Part shown: one piece after another, positions 11,913 through 21,883 of the stretch
Layout: every line of letters begins with the position of its first letter
How positions within the stretch are numbered: position 1 is the stretch's first letter
DNA from: Cliona cf. orientalis
Lineage: Eukaryota > Porifera > Demospongiae > Clionaida > Clionaidae
Length of the DNA stretch: 64,000 nucleotides
NCBI GenBank assembly: GCA_963930775.1
Contig: OZ005693.1
Coordinates: 10,831,525 to 10,895,524, forward strand
Reading direction: 5' to 3'
The notes under the pieces: model-generated
What the model saw: only the letters and a program-made list of their open reading frames with translations
What the model was told of the DNA's origin: nothing
Database searches by the model: none
Translations under genes and position numbers: made by a program

Positions 11913-14900
11913 GCTCTCTCTCTCCTTCCCTCAGTCTCGAGCAGTGCGCAACTGTGAGCCCAACTTTGTGTGGACGCTGAAGCGTGATGATGTTCTGTTC
12001 CGTGGCCTGGCCAAGGACTCCATGGTCAACCACTTCGCCAAAGCCTCCTCTTTTACAACTAAGGTATTAATCACTGAAAGCAAGATCATATATAATACCG
12101 TAAATTACAAATATTTCGTGTCTAAAATATTTTGTGCAATACTTTTTTGTGTTAAATAATTTTCGGACAAACGACCCTGTACCGTATTATCATTAATATT
12201 GCATAATTATGTATTTTCACTCGTTTAATTTTTGCACAAGCCAGGCTGCAACTGTGCATACTTTAATGGTTATGCTTACAGGTTGGACTGTGCACTAATC
12301 TGCGAAATTTGCTTTGGTTCGGAGACACTGATCCAGACACCTTCTTTCCAAGATGCTATCGTCTCAGTTGCGATGAAGAAAAAGCAACATTTATCGGTAA
12401 AACTGCATGTCAGAAATCAAAATAAATAGTATTATTTGCCTCATTAATTATTATCCTTCTACAACATTTCAATCCAGAGGACTACCGTTTCACTGCGGCA
12501 CTGTGCATCCTTAAAAAGCTCTCCCAGCGCAGCTCCAATCCCCACCCCTGCTGTACGGGCAACTCCTTGCCCATGGCGCACACACCCACTAACAGTGAAG
12601 CAGCTACTTCTCCATCAAGCAGTAGCAATTCTGAAGCTAATGTGGCCACACCCCCTACCCCTCCCGAGGTACCAGAAGAGGCGACCCAGTTAGCAATGAA
12701 GGCAGCTGAGGCCTTCTTGGGATCAGTGGACCACAATGATATCGAAGGATCACAGTATCAGCTAGTAAGTCACATGAAGAGTTCAATATACATAATATGG
12801 CTATAACAGCTTGCTGGGTGCCCCCTTGGAATTGGCCCTGAATTATGATACTTGGCATGATTATAATCACTATTAATTTTTTTTTCTCTGTAGTGTCCAA
12901 AGCTGACAGAGTTTGAATGGGAAAAAATAATCCAGCACTTCTACTCTCTGGCATTGTAAGTAGAACATTGTGCCAACTTTAATAGCACTGAATTATAGGA
13001 TTCAAGCTTGCTTAAATTTTCTTGTATCTTGTATCTATAGTGAAAATGGTCAGTTGAGAAGTAGTATCTACATGTGCTGCAGAGCCACTGATCTACTGGA
13101 TGAGGTATGAAAAATTTAATAGCATATTGTCATTACGTTATTTTATTTTTCCTCGAATCTATTCTGTTTACTGCTTTAGGTGTCTCAGCACTACCCTCAG
13201 CTGCACATGGACGGTGCTCGCAATGTCTGGATCATCAAACCAGGAGCTTCATCGAGAGGCAGAGGTACCTGATACTAATTATACAATCATGATTATTATA
13301 TTATGCAACCATGGGTCATAATAGTTTGTTGTGTACGTGTAGGTATCATGTGCATGGATCGTCTGGAGCCCATCCTAGAGCTGGTCTCCAGCACCGTTGT
13401 AAAGAAGGAGGGCAAGTGGATCATTCAGAAGTACATCGAACGACCTCTGCTTCTTTTTGACACCAAGTTCGACATCAGACAGTGGTTTCTGGTCACTGAC
13501 TGGAACCCCCTCACTATGTGGATGTATAAGGTAAAAAATAGCTCCACCCTGTTTTAGTTTTTGAGAATGAGATCAGAGAGAAAAAAATGGGTGTGCACTG
13601 ACCGGGAATCGAACCCGGGCCTCCCGCGTGGCAGGCGAGAATTCTACCACTGAACCATCAGTGCTTCACACAAACAATTCTATTAATGTACACTGTAGGA
13701 TCTGAGCCTAATCACATATTATTATTATTGCACTGTAGGAGAGTTATCTTCGATTCTCAACTCAAAAATACACTTTGGAAAACTTAGATCAGTAAGTGCT
13801 CCTATACATTGCAGTGCAGATCAACTTGGTATTGATAGGTATTCTACACATAATGACATCATAGGAGCATTCACCTGTGCAATAACAGCATCCAGAAGCA
13901 CTACAGTAACGATGAGCTGAGAGCAGACGCCCTCCCTCAGGACAACATGTGGGACAGCAAAACATTCCAAGATCACCTACAGTATGGTGACAAATCAAAC
14001 CTTGTACCTTATAATATTATACATGTAGTAGGATAGGGATACGCAATGATTGATTGCCTTCCTTTGTCCTGCAGTGGTAGCGGGCATCCCAAGTTGTGGG
14101 GGGACACCATCTACCCTGGCATGAAGCAGGCACTCATTCATGTGCTGCAGGTAGCTCAGGATGAAATCGAACATCGAAAGGTATACATGTGTATATCCTA
14201 CAAAGTTTATGTCACCCTCCCCTCCTCCCTAGAATGTTACATTTTCATAGGCAATCTACGCGGCCCTCCTCAATTCTCTGAGTTAGGCTGGCTATCTCCG
14301 CCGCCTCCCCTTAAATATCAAATTTTATTGTTAATTTTTATCTATCTTCTAGAATTCGTTTGAGCTGTATGGAGCTGACTTCATGCTGAGCAGTGACTAC
14401 CATCCCTGGCTGATTGAGATCAACTGCAGCCCGGCTATGGAGTCCAGCACTCCAGTCACAGCAAGGCTCTGTAGACAAGTCATGGAGGACACACTCAAAG
14501 GTACTAATATTACAGTCATGTCATTATTCAGTGTCTCTGCCCTTTATGGTGTGATAGTCCTGCCTGCATATATGATTAATATAATATATTTTCATGTAAT
14601 TATATAGTTGTTTTGGATCGCCGCGAAGATAAAGATTGTGATATTGGCAAATTTGAGCTGGCCTATAAACAGGTATGCATGCCTAGCCTCCCACCAGAAA
14701 ATAATAATCTTAACTCCTTCCGTACCCAATACTTTAATATTGTATTACTTTATGTACTTGCAGCCTAAGCATGAAGTGCCCAACTATGTTGGTGTCCAGC
14801 TCTGTGTTCAAGGCTATGCTGTGCCAAAGCCTAGGTCCTACAGCTATGTCAGAAAAACTGTCTCAAATACTCAGTCAGAAACTGTCACAGTGGCAAATAT

Positions 14901-15192
14901 TCTTGCTTCAAACTCGAGCCCAGCACGGCAAACTACTGCTAAAGCGCTCAGTGAAGACAATAATAAAGCTAGTCAAAATTCAAAAGGGGGGAGTAGTGAC
15001 TCACAAGTAGCTTCTAGTAATTCAAAAGCTCCCAGAAGTTCTAGTTCAGCACCATCCATTAAGTCTTTAGTTGCCACGCCCACCTCCCCACTCAGAGGTA
15101 ATGATTTGAACCAATCACATCCTGGTACTACTTGTGTTAATGTTGTTGAAATCAACTGCAAATTACCTAACTCTAATTTACGTGTTTCATAA
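8423..15192 (+). CDS. TTLL3: Tubulin glycylase of the TTLL3/TTLL8 group
   Basis: Tubulin glycine ligases add glycine side chains to axonemal tubulin in cilia and flagella. Eighteen exons join in phase: 8423-9259, 9645-9809, 10606-10728, 10811-11263, 11433-11708, 11935-12063, 12282-12396, 12478-12764, 12894-12955, 13041-13104, 13180-13264, 13343-13530, 13739-13791, 13865-13981, 14075-14180, 14353-14500, 14608-14672, 14764-15192; 1,233 aa. The N-terminal ~450 residues are Ser/Arg-rich and carry a repeated motif F-[KA]-P-[KQ]-[LV]-[NS]-x3-[SR]-x3-A (three copies). The catalytic part begins at [20 protein letters not shown] and continues with [15 protein letters not shown] and the ATP-grasp blocks [43 protein letters not shown] and WLIEINCSP. 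These match vertebrate TTLL3 closely. An acidic insert lies before MVNH. The start at 8423 follows the last long upstream ATG option; an in-frame ATG at 8228 also exists. The intron after 10728 needs a GC donor. Convergent with the next gene, 90 bp apart. Confidence 0.93.
9362..9535. mobile_element. Inverted-repeat element, family F
   Basis: The inverted ends TTTTGTTTGCGGGTACTAAA and the inverse form TTTGTACCCGAAAATAAT flank an AT-rich core with several internal CGAAATT/AATTTTCGC-like motifs. It lies in a TTLL3 intron. No coding capacity; boundaries approximate. Confidence 0.5.
9854..10051. mobile_element. MITE, family B (GATCGGGA-type ends)
   Basis: Starts TACCATAGATTGGGATATTT and ends with the inverse AAATCTATGGT, preceded by a second end-like block TTTCCCGATCTACTGTA. 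The interior resembles the element at 49810-49952. It lies in a TTLL3 intron. Confidence 0.6.
10242..10542. mobile_element. MITE with 7-bp target duplication ATCCAGG
   Basis: A 301-bp element beginning CAGGAGTAGATTAGATAGGA and ending with its exact inverse TCCTATCTAATCTACTCCTG. A second inverted block, TCCGGTAGGATGACG / CGTCATCCTACCGGA, lies further in. ATCCAGG flanks it on both sides (10235-10241 and 10543-10549), read as a target-site duplication. There is no open frame. It sits in the intron before TTLL3 exon 10606-10728. Confidence 0.85.
13594..13664 (-). tRNA. trnG-GCC: tRNA-Gly (GCC), antisense in a TTLL3 intron
   Basis: The 71-nt cloverleaf is complete. The acceptor stem GCACTGA/TCAGTGC pairs over all seven positions, the D-arm contains TGGTTCAGTGGTAGAATT (A box), the anticodon loop reads CTGCCAC with anticodon GCC, the T-arm contains GGTTCGATTCC (B box), and the discriminator base is A. 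A run of seven T on the transcribed strand (complement of 13581-13587) follows as a Pol III terminator. It is intronless, lies between TTLL3 exons ending 13530 and starting 13739, and is transcribed against the host gene. Confidence 0.97.
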
Positions 15193-15281
15193 GCCATAAT
15201 TTTCATACAAAATTCATAATAATATTAATATTATTATACGTATATACATGACATTGTATTATTATAAGCCTTCAAGTTTTG

Positions 15282-18200
15282 CTAACAATGGCAATTTGAT
15301 CTATTATGTCTTCTCCCTCTGTCTAATTTTATATCACCACGCGGACTTGGATTATTTCTGGCTCTTTCAACAAGCAGTCTAGTAATCTTAAAGAATATCT
15401 ACATATAAATTATAATAATTATTATTGTGAGAGAGTTCTTGACTGGTGGGATACATATAGTATATTATTATAGATTCTTCTACTCCAGTCGTGCTGTATT
15501 TTATTACTCTATTAGGCCTTAGCCGCACGCCTCACGCCTGAAGTTTACCCCGGACTGGAGTAGGAAAATCTAGACATAATCTCAATAATAATTAGTACTA
15601 TTAATAATATTAATATGATAAACAGCTATTTACCTTATCGATGTTTATGTTTTCAAGACTGCTTGCCTCAATGTACTCAATACCAAGCAGTTGTGCTTTC
15701 TCTCTTCCTTGTTTTTCGGTGACTTTCCTCGACTTCCCTTGACAATCAATCATGTTTCCAACTATAATAATAATTATGGTAAATATGATATTTTTTAGCA
15801 GAATCTTATATTATGATAAGATTTTAGTTGCGTGTCCGTCCGTTACGGAAGGTCAGCGGAAGTGATTTGACCCCGCAACACAAGAGGCTATATCTCTGGG
15901 CATCGAGCTAGAACCTACAACCGACTTTTTTGGATAGTTGTCTGAGGGTCAATTGTTTACTCTATACCTGCTATCACAGTAGTATTATGTAATTTAATTA
16001 TAATACATCGATCCCTCTAGCTAGTATAATTATGATCTAAAGCATGCACATTAATTAAAATACTAATACAACTTTATACCAAGTATTTTAACCGGAGGTA
16101 TATCACCAGATCTGTCATTTACAACTTTAAACCAAGACTTTCTGGTCGTTCCACCCGCTTCCGTGATATCTGAAATAGCCCTCCTGAATGTTTCCCTTTC
16201 TCGAACGTCAAATACAATAAGTGCTGCATCTACATCTCTGAAGAGGCTATAGGAATATAGTTAGAAAACGCATGCAGCATTTAAAAGAAATAATAACTAT
16301 TTTTCTTGATATCTTGCTAACGTTACACTGATCACAAGGCAGTTGTATATACATGCATGTTAATTGGTACAGGAAGCTTGCTTTTAAGAAAATGGGATTT
16401 ATGGTATACGTGCATGACATTGTATACAATTAATGGTGTGCAATCAAGTAATAATAATTACGGTATATTAAGACCTTAATTGGGTATACCATGCAGTGTA
16501 GGAGATGACATTGTGTGATCAAATGCATGTTAACATCTTGCAATTCTAATAATAATATTATTATACATTATATTATCGTAGTTAATCGAATACAACATAT
16601 ATATGATCCAATCTAACATAAGAAATTGGCATTTTACGAATTCTCATAATGTGTATAATATTATAATAATATGGAGTGATTGATGACCTTTATACCATGC
16701 AGAAAAGTGCGCATTTTTCAAAATTGAAATTTTTCCATTCGTATCATAGAGTCAGTAACTTTATGAGATTTCTAAGTGTCAAAATCAGAATCTCCAGCAA
16801 ATTATCTATCTAATAAGGCCAACATCATTCATCAAAACAATAGTATATGCCAGAACCATGCAGATGTCAAAAAATAGCAATTTAAGTGGATCCCATGCAG
16901 ACTTACTGTTCTGGAATGAAATTAAACAATCTTTCCATTCCTGCAGTATCCCAAATAGTGAGCTGTACATGGAAAGCTCTATCAACTTCGATGAAGCAAG
17001 TGCCTTCAGGTTTCATAGGTACAACGGTGACCTTATGAGCTATAAGCATAATATCCGTGCATAATAATTATAGTACTAACAGTTACTGTTATTATGTGGC
17101 TACTTCATGCACACGTACATTTGACTTGAATTTCTGGATTTAAGAATCTATTCAGAATAGAAGTTTTTCCGACACCTATAGTATACACGTAGCGATATTA
17201 TAATAGTTGCATAATATTATAATATTTGCCATAAAGAAGTAATCTAAATCTAATGGTTTTATTTACCTGATTCTCCAATGACGATCACTTTGAATTTGAA
17301 ATCAGGATTACGGACTTTGGAAGTTGATGGCATTTTCTGTATAATTATAATATTAATTCTAACAATCATGATGAGCTTCTGGATAAGTTTCATATTATAT
17401 AATGCTTTATCCAGGGACTGTAGGAGAATCAAGTTTCCCTCCTCCAAAAAAAATCCTACTATAATAATATTATACCCATAAAATTTTACTTGTATGTTAT
17501 TACAAATCCATGGTTACCGTATTAGCCCATATAATATTATGCAGAGGTATCAGGCGCTGATCCAGAAAATTTTCATGGAAGGTGGCTGACGGGGTGGCTA
17601 CCAATAGTAAACTATACTGGTGGAAGGGGGGTGGCTGGTTAATAATGGTGGATATCTCCTATACTACGTTGCATAAAAGAACTGGTGAAGGGGGTGGCTA
17701 GCCACCCTATCCACCCCCCCTCCTGGGTATTAGAGCTGAGTTTTGCTCCTGACGCAGTTTATTTCTCATGTCTATAACATAAGGACATGCAAAACACTTA
17801 TTAAATTTCATTGACAAAGCTTATATTACTAGAAGAAATAATAATTATGCACTCCTGGGCCATTGAATTATACTCGTTTTGCTAGCGGATTTTATAGCTA
17901 TATATAGACAGAGCCATGCATGCAGTTCATTAGCCTTATAATAATTATGCATACCATCATTGAGTACTCTTGTTCCAAGCTAATAGCTGGCTCAACAACT
18001 GGTATCTAAAATCATGAATAATTACATAAATCAAAGCAGGCCATTATATTATTGTAATAGAGTCTCAAAATGTCCCATACACCACACACACACACGTATG
18101 CTAACCACAATAGTATAATAGCTTTATGTAGTGTGTAAGCCAGTGGGAATACCCCCACAAGTTTGTGGTGTATACGTACACCTGCATGTGGCTTCATGCT

Positions 18201-19966
18201 ATCATGATCAGTTGGAAATGGTCTATAGAATCTGATAATAATTATCACAATGATGCATGTCATCAAACGCCAGGATATAATAATAATAATTATTATGGTA
18301 TAGCAAGTGCAGGTATATAGGCAAACAATACTATTAATAATGATTATATAATAATATTATTATAGTGTATAACTCATTATTATAGTTTGCTGATCATGAT
18401 AACAGAATATCATGATAGTCCATATCCCCATCGTGAAACTATTATGCATGGGTGATTCGTAATTTAGTACATGCTTGCCATAACATACATGGAGGACTTC
18501 TGGAATGTAGAGGGGATTTTGCTGCTCAATTCTTCCACTAGAAGATATTCCAGCAACTGGAGGAGAACCAGGCATAAGTTGGGAATCTACTCTGATATTT
18601 CTTCCTTTCGGTGTGTACTGCACTGGAGCTTTATTAATTGAAAAAGAGGTGTGTATTATTATATTATATTATGCTATGACCATATAGCTACCTTCTGGAA
18701 CACTGTCAGGAAATAGCTGCTCTTTCATCCCTTTCTGCAGTTTAGCTGCTATATCGTGTGCTCCAACAGGCCGGCTTCGTAGAGCTCTAAATAATTCTTC
18801 CCAGGTTGGTGTTCCCTTGAGCCAGTGGGTCAAAAGTTCTCGTAGAGCATCTCCATTATCGTTACTGAATTCACTTTTTATGCTTTGTAGTGTGCCAATG
18901 TCAATATTAATCTGTACGCCAATGTTGTACCATTTGCTTCGGAGATCAAATAGTTCATCTTGAAAGTATCCAAGGGACCCAATATCTATAGGAATGTGTA
19001 CAGAAAAGCTTCGATCACCAACTTATATACATGGACATTTATCATGCGGCAGGCAATACCGTACACATTCTAATTAACGCACCATGAAAAAATAATTACG
19101 AGTGCATGGTGACGCACCATTAGAGCGTGAAAATTATCCTTCGCGATCAGGTGGTGTGCAAAATTTGTACACAAAAGTATAGGGACGCATGGGTGAGCGC
19201 ATTTAAATAGAGCGTGAAAATTGCACTTCAGGCCGAGGTGGCACATCTATTAGAGAGGTGCATTAATTAGATCGGATACGGTAGTATCTTTTCAGAGAAA
19301 TTGTTAACATTAATTTTGCTCTAATTATTTAAGTAGGTAGCTATAGCGTATAATACTATAGCTACCGGGGGATGAATGCTATATCTGACACTCTAATGTA
19401 ACATCCTCAATAGATTAAAACTATACTGAGCTATAGCCAGGGTTTCATCTAGCGACAAAAATTTGGGGTGGAAGTACAATAAATGAGTGAGTGTATTTAG
19501 CACGCCAAATTCCTTGGGACGTATTTTTAGGAGAATTTGTTTAATTCCTCCTGATTGTTGTGTGTAATCTTTGATCAAAAACAAATATGCTAGTGGTTTG
19601 ATTTGGTGACTTATTGTGATAATTATTATCATGCTTAATTTAATTAAAATCAAATTTTTAGGGGGGAAGTTTCCCCCCTGTCCCCCCCCCCCCCCTCCCC
19701 CCACTGGATGAAACCCTGATAGCACTCGATATCATATGCATGGGTACCGATCGGGCGTTCACGTCACTATAAACTCATGATAATAAAGAAATAAAAGTAA
19801 CTATGATTAATATTGTGACATAGCTCGGGTATTAAAAGAAGTACGTTACGTTTAATATAGCTATATAGGCGCCAACCCGTAAAGCAAATCATGATACGAC
19901 ATGCAGGGATCTAGCCGCGCGCGAATCTCATTAATTCTATTTCAACATACCAAGAGCGACATCCAT
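15282..19966 (-). CDS. Death domain joined to an atypical Rab-like GTPase (predicted fusion)
   Basis: Exons (complement): 19951-19966, 18692-18985, 18489-18628, 17955-18005, 17267-17336, 17119-17175, 16907-17039, 16080-16246, 15634-15761, 15282-15398; 390 aa with consistent phases. Residues ~5-100 (DELFDLRSKWYNIGVQINID, THWLKGTPTWEELFRALRS) have the look of a death domain. A ~65-residue Pro/Ser linker follows. The GTPase has P-loop GESGVGKTS, switch II WDTAGMER (Met for the usual Gln), LIVFDV, a G4 box GNMID where NKxD is expected, and G5-like EASS. It ends Cys-His-Cys, a CxC geranylgeranylation signal typical of Rabs. Around the G3-G4 interval there is an insertion (about 15-20 residues). 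The fusion is inferred from phase alone: the Rab exon is preceded by a CAG acceptor three bases before its own ATG (17333), so two separate genes remain possible. The 51-bp exon 17955-18005 is the least certain. Confidence 0.7.
19057..19283. mobile_element. MITE, family E (TACCGTA...GCACC ends)
   Basis: The left end TACCGTACACATTCTAATTA (followed by ACGCACC) is matched at the right end by the inverse GGTGCATTAATTAGATCGGA, running to TACGGTA. The element is 227 bp and contains several GAGCGTGAAAATT motifs. It lies in the long first intron of the death-domain gene. Confidence 0.75.
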
Positions 19967-20187
19967 CCTTCTATAGCTGCATGAACAGTGTTCCAGTTTG
20001 GGGGATATGGAACGTTAACTGTGGGCGCTTTTAATTTTGTGCATTCCTGCAGCACGTTAGTCATGAATCGTATCCCTCATCGTCACGCCAACGCAAAAAA
20101 AGGTGGGAGTATAGTAATATTATAGTCCTGGTATTTTCAGCTTGGAATATGGAATGGGGCCTGACTCACATCGCCGCTCGTTCATAC

Positions 20188-20232
20188 TGCACATGCGCCG
20201 TCCACGTATACTTGCGTGGACGCGCATGTGCA
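20188..20232. repeat. GC-rich palindrome upstream of the death-domain/Rab gene
   Basis: TGCACATGCG...CGTCCACG, an 8-base spacer, then CGTGGACG...CGCATGTGCA form a near-perfect 45-bp inverted repeat. It lies about 220 bp upstream of the ATG at 19966 (minus). Just beyond it is a TGACGTCA (CRE) octamer near 20299. It could be a promoter element or a small mobile-element remnant. The rest of 19967-20463 contains nothing else I can name. Confidence 0.55.
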
Positions 20233-20463
20233 GCAGCCCGTAGATGCGTATAGGCATACGTATAGAGCTAGGCGCTAGGTGCTAGGCGTATAGGCCTATG
20301 ACGTCATATTTCGCTCACTGAGCATGAGCTGAGCCTAGCTATGGGTCTGTTAATGATCTCACTGCATCAGTATTAACAGTATAATATATGATGTGTGCAT
20401 ACACGGAAACATAACAATATTATAGCAGGCATTATGGCCTGCACCTATTCAAAGTTGCAGTTG

Positions 20464-21257
20464 CTATCCAAACGACCAATCAAAGACATAGAACCAGTAG
20501 TTGGTCATGTGATATCCCTCCCTGGAGTCGGCGACAAAGCACCCGGGTAGGGGACACTGGCCAGGGTTCGCGGCTGTCGGGCTCTGGTAGCCAAAGTGCC
20601 ATGGAATCTGACACTCAGGGTGGGAAGCGTCCTCTATCACAGAGGAGTAGAACACAACATCAATTGTACCTACACACAAAAAAAATCTCTAATACTTTAC
20701 TAACTACAGTCTCAGTATGGAGTCAGTAAATTGTGGTAAACTAAGCTAATGATCATGATGAGATTTCTTCATGATTAGCGTCATCATGCTGATAATTACG
20801 CTAAGAAGGTCATCCATGGAGACTATAGCTAAAATTTTACACTGCCAATATGTGCATGCATATTAATAATAATTATTATTAGTAAGCATGATAATGTACC
20901 ATCGTCCGATAGTGTGAACATGAGTGGTCCATGGTCGCACTCTCCCACATAGATCTGCATTGTGTTATTGTACTTGACCCCAGGCTGGAGGGCGGGGCTC
21001 TTCACTGTGGCCATGCACGTCTTGTTGTATTCATCTGGATACCAAGTGTCATTGACCGTGACTAGAAATGTCACAGAATCTACTTTGAATGCTCTGCTGG
21101 TATCGCTGGCACTGGAAGCTGGTGTGTGTGTGTGTGTGCATGACTGTGTGAAATTGAATTTGTATATAAAATGTCAGAATACATCTCTTTTACCTTTTGC
21201 AACAAGAAAAGCCAACAAAATCGAGAAAAAGAACACGCTCTTGATACTTGCTGCCAT
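20464..21257 (-). CDS. Small secreted protein, family unrecognised
   Basis: Three exons (complement 21194-21257, 20900-21118, 20464-20669) give 162 aa with consistent phases. Exon 1 begins MAASIKSVFFFSILLAFLVA, a clear signal peptide. The mature part contains VTFLVTVNDTWYPDEYNKTC, PGVKYNNTMQIYVGECDHG and, near the C-terminus, ECQIPWHF and CPLPGCF. There are five Cys in the mature chain, N-glycosylation sequons (NDT, NKT, NNT), and an aromatic C-terminal end. Alternating hydrophobic strands suggest a small beta-sandwich. I do not recognise the family and give no function. It lies alone between the death-domain gene and the beta-helix array. Confidence 0.75.
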
Positions 21258-21883
21258 TTCTTTGCCGGCTGGGCATGCAGCTGTTAAATTTAATGATTGA
21301 TGAATCAGATGATCGCTATTATCTTTGTTTCATGGGAGAAGGTACAACCATATTCACTGCAAAGTGCAACAATGCCTATCATATCACCCATTATGTGCAC
21401 AGGTTACGTCATAAACAACATCTGTCACAGCAGCATTATAGCAACAGTTACTGTTAACGTTGTAGCTACTTTACAGATGGATCATGCATAGAGTGTACAA
21501 TCAATACAATTTAAGTCACTCGGTTTCAGTCACTTGATCTACTCCATATGGCTGTTTTGTTTTCAACTCAAGATCAACATGGATGTATTGTTTTTTAATG
21601 ACTAGTGGACTTTCTGCAGCAGTTCTTAGAAGATTATAGTATTGTATATACAAGCCACCCTCTGTGATTTTGTAATAAGTTTTGGCTAGCTATCATTTTG
21701 AAAGTATATCCAAGTAATTATGATAATTTTGCAGTGTTATAGTGTCATCATGTGTAAACAAAATCTTTGGGACTGTTTTCTTGGAAAATATCTTCTACTT
21801 AGTTAGCTTCTCCTTATGTGCATGCACAGATCAGGCGCTCTTATTGCAGTTACAGAGCTGCAGGCAGATTTGAGGCCTCGAGG

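Noticed and set aside
12096-12187. Third full copy of MITE family C
   Set aside because: A TACCGTAAATTACAAATATT start is present, but no inverse end was found, so boundaries cannot be set.
15780-15980. Possible non-coding RNA or repeat around GTCCGTCCGTTACGGAAGG
   Set aside because: It has a different composition from its flanks but no structure or terminal repeats that I could define.
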